A stretch of 54,649 nt of DNA, taken from the NCBI GenBank assembly GCA_018607135.1, contig JABBCA010000091.1, forward strand, positions 90,798-145,446, in the 5' to 3' direction. The notes beneath the pieces are model-generated. The model was given only the letters and a program-made list of their open reading frames with translations. It made no database searches and was not told the DNA's origin. Made by a program: the position numbers and the translations under genes. Below are positions 46,401 through 54,649 of this stretch, piece by piece; the first letter of the stretch is position 1, and each line of letters opens with the position of its first letter. Source of the stretch: Opitutales bacterium. Lineage in GTDB: Bacteria; Verrucomicrobiota; Verrucomicrobiia; Opitutales; Coraliomargaritaceae.

Positions 46401-47524
46401 GTAAAATACTGATTGCGTGCGGTGGCACAGGTGGGCACTTGGCTCCGGGAATTGCAGTCGCGCAAACGCTTCAACAGAGCGGACATGACTGTCGATTGTT
46501 GATCAGTCAGAAGCAGGTCGATTCTGCATTGATAGAAAAGTATGAGCACTTGAATTTCGTAAAAACCCCAGGGCGTGCGTTTGCAGGTGGTGTGATGGCT
46601 CGATTCGCCTCTGCGTGGAGTTTGTTATCGGGCTATCTTTTTTCTCGAAAATTGATTCAAGAAGAGCAGCCAGACTTAGTGTTGTTATTCGGTGGTTTTT
46701 TATCCGTAGGATTGGGTGTGGCCGCACGCACGACCGGTGTGCCGATTGCGTTGCACGAAGCCAATTGTCATCCAGGTAAATCGATACGTTTGATTAAACG
46801 TCTAGCTACGCGCGTCTATTTACCCGATGGTGTGCGCTTGAAAGGGTTACCACCTTCGCGAGTTAAATATTTAGGCTATCCCGTGCGTCATGATGTGAAG
46901 CACTCCTTAAAGGTCGATGCTTGGCGTCGTTTAGGCATTCAGGTGCCACATAAACTTTTAGTCGTGATTGGCGGCAGTCAGGGTGCATCGGTATTGAATG
47001 AGTGGGTCCTGCATAATTTCACTGATTTAGCGAAGTCTGGCATAAGCGTCTATTGTGTGACGGGTTTGGGTAAAAGTTCGAAGAGCACTATCCATGAAAT
47101 TGATCGAAATGGTGAAGATATTACTGCCACGATGGTGCCGTTTTCGGACAAAATGGGCGATGTGATTTCTGCAGCAGATTTGGTTTTATCAAGAGCTGGG
47201 GCCGGTTCGATTGCTGAGATCATTCGCTGTCGAGCACCTTCTATTTTAATTCCTTACCCATTTGCAGCGGATAACCATCAAGAGGCGAATGCGCGCATGC
47301 ATGAGCAACATGGTGCAGGCTTAGTCTTGAACCAATCCAATTTTGATCAACTCAAGTCTGAAGTGATGGATCTCATTTTTAATGATTGGTTGCTGAGTAA
47401 ATTTAAATCCAATTTGGAGCGCATGGATCGTTACGATTCCTGTAGAATGATCGCCGAAGACTTAGAAGCGTTGTGCCGTGCAAGTTCATTAGCACATGCA
47501 GATCGAATGGAGTCCACAGTTTGA
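46397..47524 (+). CDS. murG: UDP-GlcNAc:lipid I transferase
   Basis: A 375-residue GT28-type glycosyltransferase that makes lipid II. The start gives MSKILIACGGTGGHLAPGIA, the G-loop 1 signature. LVLLFGGFLSVGLGVAARTT, HEANCHPGKS, GGSQGASVLNEWV (second G-loop) and the UDP-GlcNAc motif SRAGAGSIAEIIRC with PYPFAADNHQEANA are all present. The frame is open further upstream within ftsW, but the ATG overlapping the ftsW stop gives the family N-terminus. Its stop overlaps the murC-murB start (TGATG). Confidence 0.96.
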   Translation: MSKILIACGGTGGHLAPGIAVAQTLQQSGHDCRLLISQKQVDSALIEKYEHLNFVKTPGRAFAGGVMARFASAWSLLSGYLFSRKLIQEEQPDLVLLFGGFLSVGLGVAARTTGVPIALHEANCHPGKSIRLIKRLATRVYLPDGVRLKGLPPSRVKYLGYPVRHDVKHSLKVDAWRRLGIQVPHKLLVVIGGSQGASVLNEWVLHNFTDLAKSGISVYCVTGLGKSSKSTIHEIDRNGEDITATMVPFSDKMGDVISAADLVLSRAGAGSIAEIIRCRAPSILIPYPFAADNHQEANARMHEQHGAGLVLNQSNFDQLKSEVMDLIFNDWLLSKFKSNLERMDRYDSCRMIAEDLEALCRASSLAHADRMESTV

Positions 47525-49761
47525 TGGCAGAGATCGAGACATATTTATTTATCGGAGTCGGAGGCATGGGTATGGCTCCACTTGCGAGTTGGCTTGCGAA
47601 ATCAGGGGCCACGATTACGGGCTACGATGATCATTTGCGAGAGCCCGTGCGTAGAGTTTTAGTCAATGCTGGAGTCGAAGTTCGTGATATACTATTTGCC
47701 GAGCAACTCGATAGGATTACCACGGTGGTGTATTCCAGTGCGATTCAAGCGAGCCATCCGTTGTTGGAGTCGGCCCGCGCCCGTGGCTTGAAAGTGCTGC
47801 GTCGTGGTGAGATGTTAGCGGAGATTTCTAGCACTAAAAAGTTGATTGCAGTGGTGGGTAGTCACGGAAAAACCACCACTACGGGTATGATTGCGCATGG
47901 TTTGCGTAGCTATGGTATCGATGCCAATTTTATCGTGGGCGGTTTGTTTAATGATCCTGACTTGGCACCCTATCATTACAGCGAAAGTGAATGGCTGGTC
48001 GCTGAGGTGGATGAGAGTGACGGAACCATAGATTCGTTTAGTCCGGAAGTGACTCTGCTTTTAAATGTGGATTGGGATCATGCGGATCGCTATTCAGATG
48101 AAGCGATGATTGATGAGGCGTTTCGTCAGCTGATTGTGCGCACCCAGTCGCGAGTCTTGTTTCCGTCTGAGAGTGGTCTAGCAGAGCGTTTTCACGAGAC
48201 TGGAGGTGCTGCGATTGAAACGTATTCTACTGCTTCGAAAGAAGATTGCTTTAATCGTTCTAATGAGGTGGCGGCAATTGCGGTGCTTGAACTTTTAGGA
48301 GCGCAGGTAAATGCTGATTTGTTTGATAGCTTTCCTGGTGTTGCTCGACGTCAGACTTGTTTGTTTAAGACGGACTCTTTGACCGTTATTGAGGACTACG
48401 CGCATCATCCTACTGAGATTTCAGCTCTGTTACAGCGCCTGCGTAAGCAATCTTCTGGTGAGCGTTTAGTGGTTGTATTTCAACCGCATCGCTACTCGCG
48501 CACAAAACAATTTAAACGGGCCTTTGCCGAGAGTCTTTTTGGCGCGGATAAATTGTTTTTATTACCTGTATATGCAGCACATGAGTCGGAGCAATCAGGT
48601 GGATTGCTAGAGGATCTAGTCGGTGCATTTGATGTGGGTGCACCCGAATGTCTGACGATGGATATTGCTGGTGTGCAGCAATTGGTTCAATCGCTAACAG
48701 ATCAACCGACGACGGTGGCTTTTGTCGGTGCAGGAGATTTGGATGGTTTTGCAGGTGTATTTGTTGAGTGGATACGTTGTAAGGGTGCTTTGGATGGTGC
48801 ATGGTTTGGCTACCTTGGTGGGAGGGTTGCACCAGAATGCACTTTGAAGTCCAACGAGCCTTTGGCGAATAAGACCACCTTGCGGGTCGGTGGTGCTGCT
48901 CGATTTTATGCGGAGCCGAGCAGTTTGGCGGATCTTCGAGCATTGCTACGTTCCGCAAAATTATTTGGTTTAGAAATCTTTTGTTTGGGACGCGGGTCGA
49001 ATTTATTGGTGTCGGACTCAGGTTTTGATGGATTGGTGATCCGTTTTTCGGCACCCGCTTGGCGTAAAGTTGAAACCTTGTCAAACGGCAGGATTTGGGC
49101 TGCAGCGGGAGGGCGCCTCAAAGAGATTTGTGGTCACGCAGCCAAGGCTGGTTTGGCAGGGTTTGAATTTCTTGAAGGTATCCCCGGCGCTGTTGGTGGT
49201 GCATTACGAATGAACGCTGGCGCGATGGGGAGTTGGATGTTTGATGTGGTTGAGCGTGTGCAGTATCTGGACGAGACGGGTAAGCTGCTGGATTTGCCGA
49301 AAGATGCGTTTCATTTTGGCTATCGTAAGGTTGAAGAGATCAGTCGTGGGATTGCTTTGGGGGCTATTTTGAAGAGCCCTGAGTCTGGGGAGGAAGCGTC
49401 GATTCGCAGTCGCATGGATAGCTACTCTAGCTCGCGTAAAGAGAGTCAGCCACGGGCGCCGAGTGCAGGCTGTATTTTTAAGAACCCAGAGGGGAACTAT
49501 GCTGGCAAGTTAATTGATACGCATGGAATTAAAGGAATGTCCGTAGGTGCTGCTGAAGTGTCGGATGTGCATGGCAATTTTATCGTCAATACTGGTGGAG
49601 CCACCTCTGAGGATGTGATTGAGCTCGTGCGTCGTGTGCGTGCCGCCGTATACGAACAGTCGGGCTATATCTTAGAGCCTGAGGTTTTATTGGTTGGAGA
49701 TTCATGGGACTCAATTCTAGGTAGTGGTCTACCAACGGAAAAGGAGGCGAAGGGTGTCTAA
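47524..49761 (+). CDS. murC-murB: Fused MurC-MurB (ligase + enolpyruvyl reductase)
   Basis: A single 745-residue polypeptide with two full enzymes. Residues 1-~425 are MurC: FIGVGGMGMAPLASWL, the ATP loop VGSHGKTTTTGM (111-122), VAEVDESDGTIDSF, LNVDWDHADRY and EDYAHHPTEI. Residues ~440-745 are MurB: TTLRVGGAARFYAEPSS, LGRGSNLLVSDSGFDGLVIR, EGIPGAVGGALRMNAGAMG, FGYRKVE (Tyr600-Arg601), PSAGCIFKNPEGNYAGKLID and EPEVLLVG with Glu720. Where most MurB have Ser as proton donor, this one has Cys650 (SAGC). The protein makes UDP-MurNAc from its enolpyruvyl precursor and adds L-Ala, so the product of the second half is the substrate of the first. Start overlaps the murG stop. Confidence 0.95.
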   Translation: MAEIETYLFIGVGGMGMAPLASWLAKSGATITGYDDHLREPVRRVLVNAGVEVRDILFAEQLDRITTVVYSSAIQASHPLLESARARGLKVLRRGEMLAEISSTKKLIAVVGSHGKTTTTGMIAHGLRSYGIDANFIVGGLFNDPDLAPYHYSESEWLVAEVDESDGTIDSFSPEVTLLLNVDWDHADRYSDEAMIDEAFRQLIVRTQSRVLFPSESGLAERFHETGGAAIETYSTASKEDCFNRSNEVAAIAVLELLGAQVNADLFDSFPGVARRQTCLFKTDSLTVIEDYAHHPTEISALLQRLRKQSSGERLVVVFQPHRYSRTKQFKRAFAESLFGADKLFLLPVYAAHESEQSGGLLEDLVGAFDVGAPECLTMDIAGVQQLVQSLTDQPTTVAFVGAGDLDGFAGVFVEWIRCKGALDGAWFGYLGGRVAPECTLKSNEPLANKTTLRVGGAARFYAEPSSLADLRALLRSAKLFGLEIFCLGRGSNLLVSDSGFDGLVIRFSAPAWRKVETLSNGRIWAAAGGRLKEICGHAAKAGLAGFEFLEGIPGAVGGALRMNAGAMGSWMFDVVERVQYLDETGKLLDLPKDAFHFGYRKVEEISRGIALGAILKSPESGEEASIRSRMDSYSSSRKESQPRAPSAGCIFKNPEGNYAGKLIDTHGIKGMSVGAAEVSDVHGNFIVNTGGATSEDVIELVRRVRAAVYEQSGYILEPEVLLVGDSWDSILGSGLPTEKEAKGV

Positions 49762-50686
49762 GCTCGAATCAATCGTAGTGTTGTATGGTGGAGTCGGTTC
49801 TGAACGTGAGGTTTCGCTGGTCAGCGGTGAAGCGATTGCGAAGGCATTGTCAGCAAAGCATACGGTTCAACTGTTACGTTTAGATAGTAATGAGCTTCCT
49901 ATGGAGGTGGATGGCAGTCGCTCGATCGTATTTCCAGCGCTTCATGGCGCCTTTGGTGAGGATGGGCAGTTACAAGCGCTTTGTGAAGCGGCAGGTGTGG
50001 TGTGCTGCGGTAGTGATACCGAGGCCAGTCGTTTGTGCATGGCTAAAGATAAGACTAAGGACATTGCGACGCACTTGGGTATCGAGTCTCCGAGGGGTAT
50101 GGTTTTCAATGGTGCGGAGACTCCGCTCGCTGATGATGTGATCCATGAGCTCGGCACTTCTTTAGTGATCAAGCCCGCAGACGAAGGGAGTAGTGTTGGT
50201 TTACATTTCACCGAGCATCGTTCTGCCTTGGGGGTGACACTTTCGAATATTCACAAGGGGAACTGGCTGATCGAACAGCGTATTCAAGGTCGGGAGCTGA
50301 CCGTTGGTGTGCTCAATGGGCAGGCAATGGGAATCGTGGAAATCGTCAGTGCTTCGGGTGTGTATGACTATCAGGCAAAATACACACCGGGCTCGACGGA
50401 GTATCGTTTTCCGGCGGAATTGGAGGCATCGGTGGAAGCTCAAATCAAAGCATCTGCGGAACGCTTGTTTGAGGCCTGCGGCTGTCGCGATTTTGCACGA
50501 ATCGATTTTCTGCTAGACGGCAATGGGGTGTATTTTTTAGAGATCAATACCTTGCCTGGTCTGACTGCAACGAGTTTACTGCCGAAGAGCGCGTCTTGCG
50601 TGGGGCATGATTTCGAAGCATTGGCAAACGAACTCGTTTCGCCAGCAATACAGCGCTTTCATGCGAAGGAGGGGATAGGCGTTTAA
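49754..50686 (+). CDS. ddl: D-alanine-D-alanine ligase
   Basis: A 310-residue ATP-grasp ligase that makes D-Ala-D-Ala for MurF. GGVGSEREVSLVSG (about 11-24), FPALHGAFGEDGQLQALCEA, the ATP-site LVIKPADEGSSVGL and the Mg2+/product region FLEINTLPGLTATSLLPKSA are typical. The start is GTG 49754 with a strong AAGGAGG (49741-49747) 6 bases upstream, inside the end of murC-murB; an in-frame ATG further upstream would make an untypical extension. It overlaps the murC-murB stop by 8 bases and the ftsQ start by one. Confidence 0.95.
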   Translation: MSKLESIVVLYGGVGSEREVSLVSGEAIAKALSAKHTVQLLRLDSNELPMEVDGSRSIVFPALHGAFGEDGQLQALCEAAGVVCCGSDTEASRLCMAKDKTKDIATHLGIESPRGMVFNGAETPLADDVIHELGTSLVIKPADEGSSVGLHFTEHRSALGVTLSNIHKGNWLIEQRIQGRELTVGVLNGQAMGIVEIVSASGVYDYQAKYTPGSTEYRFPAELEASVEAQIKASAERLFEACGCRDFARIDFLLDGNGVYFLEINTLPGLTATSLLPKSASCVGHDFEALANELVSPAIQRFHAKEGIGV

Positions 50687-51624
50687 TGATGATTGGATCG
50701 GGCAAAGATAAAGGCGGCACAGCCGCAAGCGGAGAGCAGAGCTGGCGTGAGTTAGCTGGGCCACGCAAGAAGCGGATCAATTCTCCGCAAGCTCGTAGGC
50801 GTCGTCAGCAGAAAGCGCTTAAGGTGCTAGGTATATTACTGCTCTTGGTCGCAATCGTGAGTGCTATCTCATGGGGAGTGGTGAGCTTGATGCATCGCGA
50901 AGAGAAGATTCAGATCACTACACCATCAAAGCCCATAGAGCGTATTCTTTTTGATACGGACGGTGTGTTGCCGAACCAATGGCTGAGTGCGGTTATGAAG
51001 TATCAACCTGGCATGACCATGATGGATGCGGATATCCATACTTTGAAGTTGGAACTCGAAGCTCAAGGGCAGGTGAAGTCAGCTTCCGTCGCGCGTGTGT
51101 TTCCGAGCGATTTGAAGATCACTATCGAGGAGCACACTCCTAGCCTGCGCATCGCAGCTGTCGGCGCGAATGGAGAACAGGAGCTTAAGCTCGTTGCCCG
51201 TGACGGCACGGTTTACGAGGGGGTGGGCTATCCGAAAGCGATGTTGCGTAATCTCCCGTATGTGCAGCCCTATCGTAGCCCAGAAGGGAAGTATTTGCCG
51301 ATGCGTGGGATAGAGCGGGTGGCGGACCTGTTGGATTATTCGCGTCAGAACAGTCCGAAATTGTATGCGACCTGGCAGGTGGTTTCTTTGGAGCACTATT
51401 CCGGGGACTTGGAATTACCGGGGCAAATTATTGAAGTGCGCTCCTCCTGGGTGCCTAGGATTATCTTTAGCGCAGGGGGCGATTTTGGACAGCAAATGGA
51501 TCGTTTAAACTATATCTTGTCATATGTGCAAGAACGTGGAAATCCTTCCATTGAACGAATCGATCTTTCTTTACGCGGCTCTGCTGCAGTGCAGTTTACT
51601 AGTGGACGAATCGGAACATTTTAG
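50686..51624 (+). CDS. ftsQ: Cell-division protein FtsQ
   Basis: A 312-residue bitopic protein with a long basic cytoplasmic N-terminus (about 1-45), one membrane helix (VLGILLLLVAIVSAISWGVV, about 47-66), a POTRA-like domain (about 85-160, including VKSASVARVFPSDLKITIEE) and the FtsQ beta domain (to ~310). It connects the divisome through FtsB/FtsL. Sequence conservation is low, but topology and the ddl-ftsQ-ftsA order support it. Its ATG overlaps the ddl stop (TAATG). Confidence 0.88.
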   Translation: MMIGSGKDKGGTAASGEQSWRELAGPRKKRINSPQARRRRQQKALKVLGILLLLVAIVSAISWGVVSLMHREEKIQITTPSKPIERILFDTDGVLPNQWLSAVMKYQPGMTMMDADIHTLKLELEAQGQVKSASVARVFPSDLKITIEEHTPSLRIAAVGANGEQELKLVARDGTVYEGVGYPKAMLRNLPYVQPYRSPEGKYLPMRGIERVADLLDYSRQNSPKLYATWQVVSLEHYSGDLELPGQIIEVRSSWVPRIIFSAGGDFGQQMDRLNYILSYVQERGNPSIERIDLSLRGSAAVQFTSGRIGTF

Positions 51625-51651
51625 AAAGGGGACAGAAGATAGAATTAATGA

Positions 51652-51737
51652 GTTAGAATATCCATTTTGTAGGCAGTAGTTTTGTCAGGTTTTACCTGTG
51701 ATCTGCTCCTATATTCTAACTGCTACCTCCTAACTTC
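51652..51737 (+). repeat. Inverted repeat and pyrimidine-rich units upstream of ftsA
   Basis: The 121-base ftsQ-ftsA gap contains GTTAGAATAT (51652-51661) paired perfectly with ATATTCTAAC (51711-51720). The downstream arm runs into CTAACTGCTACCTCCTAACTTC (the first 20 bases shown at 51716-51735), the same unit as in the helicase leader. It could be an ftsA leader hairpin or part of an ftsAZ promoter. Confidence 0.7.
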
Positions 51738-51745
51738 TTTCAAAT

Positions 51746-52960
51746 ATGAGTCATTCCAGAGTAGTCGGTGCTGTTGAAATCGGGACATCTAAAGTCGCGG
51801 TGCTTCTGGGCGAAATTGTCGGTGAGTCTGGTTTGAATATCATTGGCCATAGTGCAAGCTCCTCTAAGGGGGTCAAAAAGGGAGTCATCACTGATCTCAA
51901 TCTTGCGAGTGACTGCGTGCACGCCGCTATCATGGCTGCGGAGAAGAATGCGCAGTCGCGTATTGATGAAGTGTATCTTGCTCAAACCGGAAGTCATTTG
52001 ATTGGCAGTTTTAACGTTGGCACGACGAATGTAAGCTCACCCGATGGCGTAATTCGCTCGATTGATATCGAAGCGGCGAAGGCAGATGCGAAACGACGTA
52101 AGTTACCTGGCGAACGCACCTACATTCATCACATTCAGAATCCATTTTCGGTGGATGATCATCCCGTTGAAAATCCGCTCTCTCGTGAAGGCCGCCGCCT
52201 CAAGGTTGGTTATTGGTCGGTGCACGGGGATAGCGACATGGTAAGTGATAGTTTACGAGTGATTCGTGGTATTGATTTGGACGTGAGTGACATGATCATT
52301 TCTAGCATTGCTTCGGGTGCGGTCTTGTTGGAGGACTCTGAAAAGGAAAATGGTGCCTTGGTCATTGATATGGGGGGCGGCACTACGGATTATGTGCTCT
52401 ACCGTAAGGGCTACATTGTAAAGACTGGCGTGGTGCCTGTAGGCGGAGACCATATTACGAATGATTTGAGTATTGGCCTGCGAGTTGGTCGAAAGAGTGC
52501 AGAGGAATTTAAGCTGCGCGATGGTCGTGCTTATTATGAAGCCGAAGATAAAGATACGAAGGTCTGGGCGCGCGGCGACTTGTCGATTGGTGATCGTGAG
52601 TATCCATTGTCAGCGATCACCAAGATCATAGAAGCACGAGTCTCGGAGGTTTTTGATATTATTAAGGACGAACTTGAAGCGGATGATTTGTTGGAGCCGA
52701 TGGATATCGCATCGGGAGTTATTTTGACAGGTGGAAGCTCTCGTTTGCGTGGAATCGATGTAGCAGCGAAGAAGAGTTTAGGTTTAGAGTCTACCATATC
52801 TGAAGGTTCGGCGGATGTTTCCGATGAGCTGCGCCAGCCAGAGTATAGCACGGTGCTGGGCTTGCTACACTATGCGTTGACTGGTCAAGAGGCTGCACAA
52901 GAAGCGGCGGCAAAACCCAATAGTCTGTTTCGCAAAATCAGCGGGTTATTAAATATTTAA
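51746..52960 (+). CDS. ftsA: Cell-division actin-like protein FtsA
   Basis: A 404-residue actin-fold ATPase that tethers FtsZ to the membrane. The phosphate 1 motif [16 protein letters not shown], the 1C subdomain (about 85-165, [20 protein letters not shown]), the phosphate 2 motif [17 protein letters not shown] and the adenosine motif [12 protein letters not shown] are present. The C-terminus [11 protein letters not shown] is a plausible membrane-binding amphipathic helix. The next gene, ftsZ, starts 4 bases after its stop. Confidence 0.95.
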   Translation: MSHSRVVGAVEIGTSKVAVLLGEIVGESGLNIIGHSASSSKGVKKGVITDLNLASDCVHAAIMAAEKNAQSRIDEVYLAQTGSHLIGSFNVGTTNVSSPDGVIRSIDIEAAKADAKRRKLPGERTYIHHIQNPFSVDDHPVENPLSREGRRLKVGYWSVHGDSDMVSDSLRVIRGIDLDVSDMIISSIASGAVLLEDSEKENGALVIDMGGGTTDYVLYRKGYIVKTGVVPVGGDHITNDLSIGLRVGRKSAEEFKLRDGRAYYEAEDKDTKVWARGDLSIGDREYPLSAITKIIEARVSEVFDIIKDELEADDLLEPMDIASGVILTGGSSRLRGIDVAAKKSLGLESTISEGSADVSDELRQPEYSTVLGLLHYALTGQEAAQEAAAKPNSLFRKISGLLNI

Positions 52961-52964
52961 AAAA

Positions 52965-54233
52965 GTGAGCGAAGAACCACAGAGTCTATTCAACCAAAGC
53001 ACTGGAGCGGCGGATCTTAAGATTAAGATCATTGGCGTCGGTGGTGCGGGCACGAATGCGGTCGATGGCTTGAAGCTGGATGACCTAGGTGATGTGCGAC
53101 TTGCCGCCATTAATACGGATGCTCAAGCACTGAACAATTCACCGATTGCCGAGAAATTGGTGATCGGTCGTTCGGTGACACGAGGCCTCGGTGCGGGTGG
53201 TGAAGTGGATATCGGTAAGGCGGCTGCGGAGGCAGACCGTGATGCGATTGCTCGACTGATTGCGGATACCGATTTGATCATTTTGATTGTTGGATTGGGC
53301 GGCGGCACTGGAAGTGCGGCGGTTTCGGTGGTTGCTGAAGTCGCGGCAAAGACCGATGCGCTGGTGCTCGCATTTGCGACATTGCCATTCAGTTTTGAAG
53401 GTTCTCGTCGCAAGCGCATTGCAGAAGAGAGCATCGGAGAGCTGCGCCAGCTGGTGCATGGATTGATACCCTTGCCGAATGATGTGCTCCTACAAGAAGG
53501 AGAAGAGGATACCAGTGTATTGAACGCATTTGCGGTGGCAGATCGTTGGATTGGTCGCGGTGTGAATTCGCTCTGTGCGATGTTGTTGAAGACTGGCTTG
53601 ATCAATCAAGACTTTGGCTCGCTGCGATCGGTGTTTCATGACCGTGGGGGTAAAACGATTTTTGGCACGGGCACTGCGAGTGGCCCTGAGTATGTGAAAA
53701 ACGCCTTGGATGATTTATTCATTTGCCCACTGCTCCACATGGGAGATCGCCCGTCCCAGCTGGATCGTATCATTGTGAATGTGATCGGTGGCGCTGACCT
53801 CGGTATTGCCAAGGTGAATGAGATCATGTCGATCGTCTCGAAGCGCTTTGGCTCACGTGAGGATTTGATTTTTGGTGCGGTGATCGATGAAGCGCGTCGC
53901 GAGAGTTTGGAGATTTGTATTCTCGGTAAAGCGGATATGGAGGCCGCCCCTGTCGCCGACCCCGAAGTTGCGATTCAGAAGAAGGCCACACTCGAAGGGG
54001 GGCTCGGTTTAGAAACTGAAATTTCAAAAGAGGATAAGCCGCCGCGTCCGGTTCATTCTTCCAAGCTCAGTAGTAAACAGAAGCCTGTAGAAGCGAACCA
54101 AGATGAGTTCATGTTCATCGATATCGATGCTCAACGAGGTTACTTTGATAAGACCGATCGCAACGAACACAACGGGGAGGACTTAGATGTGCCGACCTAT
54201 ATGCGGCGAGGGGTTAAGATTAAGATCAAGTAG
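52965..54233 (+). CDS. ftsZ: Divergent cell-division GTPase FtsZ
   Basis: A 422-residue tubulin-like GTPase that forms the Z-ring. It starts with GTG. N-terminal signatures are normal: [15 protein letters not shown] (21-35), INTDAQAL (49-56) and [17 protein letters not shown] (71-87). The tubulin signature reads [14 protein letters not shown] (112-125) instead of GGGTGTGAAPVVA. The T7 synergy loop reads Asn214-Gln-Asp216-Phe-Gly-Ser219, so the first Asp is kept and the second (E. coli Asp212) is Ser. The C-terminal FtsA-binding peptide is intact ([10 protein letters not shown], 407-416). A charged spacer fills about 325-400. It closes the dcw cluster. Confidence 0.93.
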   Translation: MSEEPQSLFNQSTGAADLKIKIIGVGGAGTNAVDGLKLDDLGDVRLAAINTDAQALNNSPIAEKLVIGRSVTRGLGAGGEVDIGKAAAEADRDAIARLIADTDLIILIVGLGGGTGSAAVSVVAEVAAKTDALVLAFATLPFSFEGSRRKRIAEESIGELRQLVHGLIPLPNDVLLQEGEEDTSVLNAFAVADRWIGRGVNSLCAMLLKTGLINQDFGSLRSVFHDRGGKTIFGTGTASGPEYVKNALDDLFICPLLHMGDRPSQLDRIIVNVIGGADLGIAKVNEIMSIVSKRFGSREDLIFGAVIDEARRESLEICILGKADMEAAPVADPEVAIQKKATLEGGLGLETEISKEDKPPRPVHSSKLSSKQKPVEANQDEFMFIDIDAQRGYFDKTDRNEHNGEDLDVPTYMRRGVKIKIK

Positions 54234-54649
54234 GGTAGCTCAGCTTCGTTACGTTCGTAAATGCCTATTTGTTAGGGTCTTGCCTTTTTCTGGTTCGCCA
54301 TATTAGGACATCTTCGTGTTCAGTCGTGCCACAAACGTTCGTCAAACTTCTGAATTCAACCCAGATTATGCATTAGGATGCGAAGTGTGCTCCGCAACTG
54401 AACCGCAAGGGAGCGTATGAACATACGTGACTGCAGGGCTGACAGGCAGCGATGTGCGCTGGTCGCCTAAGCGTTTCACGGACACCCGTCAATCAGGCAC
54501 ATTTCTAATGCGATTCATTAGAAATGTGCCTGATTGACCAGTAATTACGGAAGCTGAAATCTTGTTCGGGAAACGCCTTTGCATCCTTTGGGTTTAATAC
54601 CATCAATGAACTTTATCTGGCAATATAATTAGGAGTGTGTCTTATTCTA
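54234..54649. other. Gene-poor right edge
   Basis: No gene is supported in the final 416 bases. Short hairpin-forming pieces occur around 54400-54460 (for example CGTATG/CATACG at 54414-54427). A perfect 23-bp inverted repeat lies at 54488-54538. The sequence after it could be the start of another locus that continues past the window. Confidence 0.4.
54488..54538. repeat. Perfect 23-bp inverted repeat
   Basis: Arms at 54488-54510 and 54516-54538 are perfectly complementary around a 5-base loop (CGATT). The arm begins GTCAATCAGGCACATTTCTA. There is no T-run right after it, so a classic terminator is unlikely; a dispersed palindromic element or operator is more likely. Confidence 0.9.

Noticed and set aside
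54340-54470. Group II intron or transposon end to the right of ftsZ
   Set aside because: Small hairpins are present, but no domain V, reverse transcriptase or transposase sequence was seen.

Overview
The window looks like a chromosomal segment of a Verrucomicrobiota bacterium, most probably class Opitutae (Coraliomargarita/Puniceicoccus-like). This is inferred from the mix of formylglycine sulfatases, a sodium:solute symporter, a complete dcw cluster with a fused MurC-MurB, an mDAP-type MurE, and divergent FtsZ and DnaG. No rRNA, tRNA or CRISPR array was found. Base composition is moderate, and many starts lack a strong Shine-Dalgarno sequence.

Region 1 (1-8805) is accessory and partly decayed. 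It holds an SSS-family symporter, an intact secreted sulfatase, two sulfatase remnants (one on each strand), a GH3 glycosidase of the NagZ-like clade and a HAD phosphatase. Between them lie long gene-poor stretches. The set suggests a shrinking locus for using (sulfated) glycans.

Region 2 (8806-19283) holds core metabolism. It has a UvrD/PcrA-like helicase, a Cdd1-type small protein and a Lon-N-domain protein (one minus-strand run), isochorismate synthase on plus, and the arginine operon argC-argJ-argB-argD-argF on minus. Together argCJBDF give the acetylated route from N-acetylglutamate to ornithine, then citrulline. Two long palindromic repeats and several pyrimidine-rich tandem-repeat leaders sit in the spacers.

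Region 3 (19314-31238) holds information processing. rplM-rpsI run on minus and end in a clear terminator. Divergent from them are rpoZ, smpB and thrB. A seven-gene minus-strand run follows, in transcription order: TPR lipoprotein, dnaG, rpoD, a lipoprotein, tatA, a HAD phosphatase and yicC. rpoD carries a histone-H1-like Lys/Ala tail, and DnaG has lost three of four zinc ligands. A DUF362-like exported protein is divergent from the TPR gene.

Region 4 (31265-34066) holds a lone nuoA, a fusion of a PTS EIIA-like domain to a diadenylate cyclase domain (a candidate sugar/nitrogen-responsive c-di-AMP synthase) and trpA.

Region 5 (34277-54233) is the dcw division and cell-wall cluster, all on plus: mraZ, small ORF, rsmH, ftsL-like, small ORF, ftsI, murE, murF, mraY, murD, LysM protein, ftsW, murG, murC-murB fusion, ddl, ftsQ, ftsA, ftsZ. 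It is preceded by TGGGG direct repeats with exact 10-bp spacing that fit a MraZ operator. These genes make UDP-MurNAc-pentapeptide, lipid I and lipid II, and the septal machinery that uses them. The last 416 bases have no gene but contain a perfect 23-bp inverted repeat.
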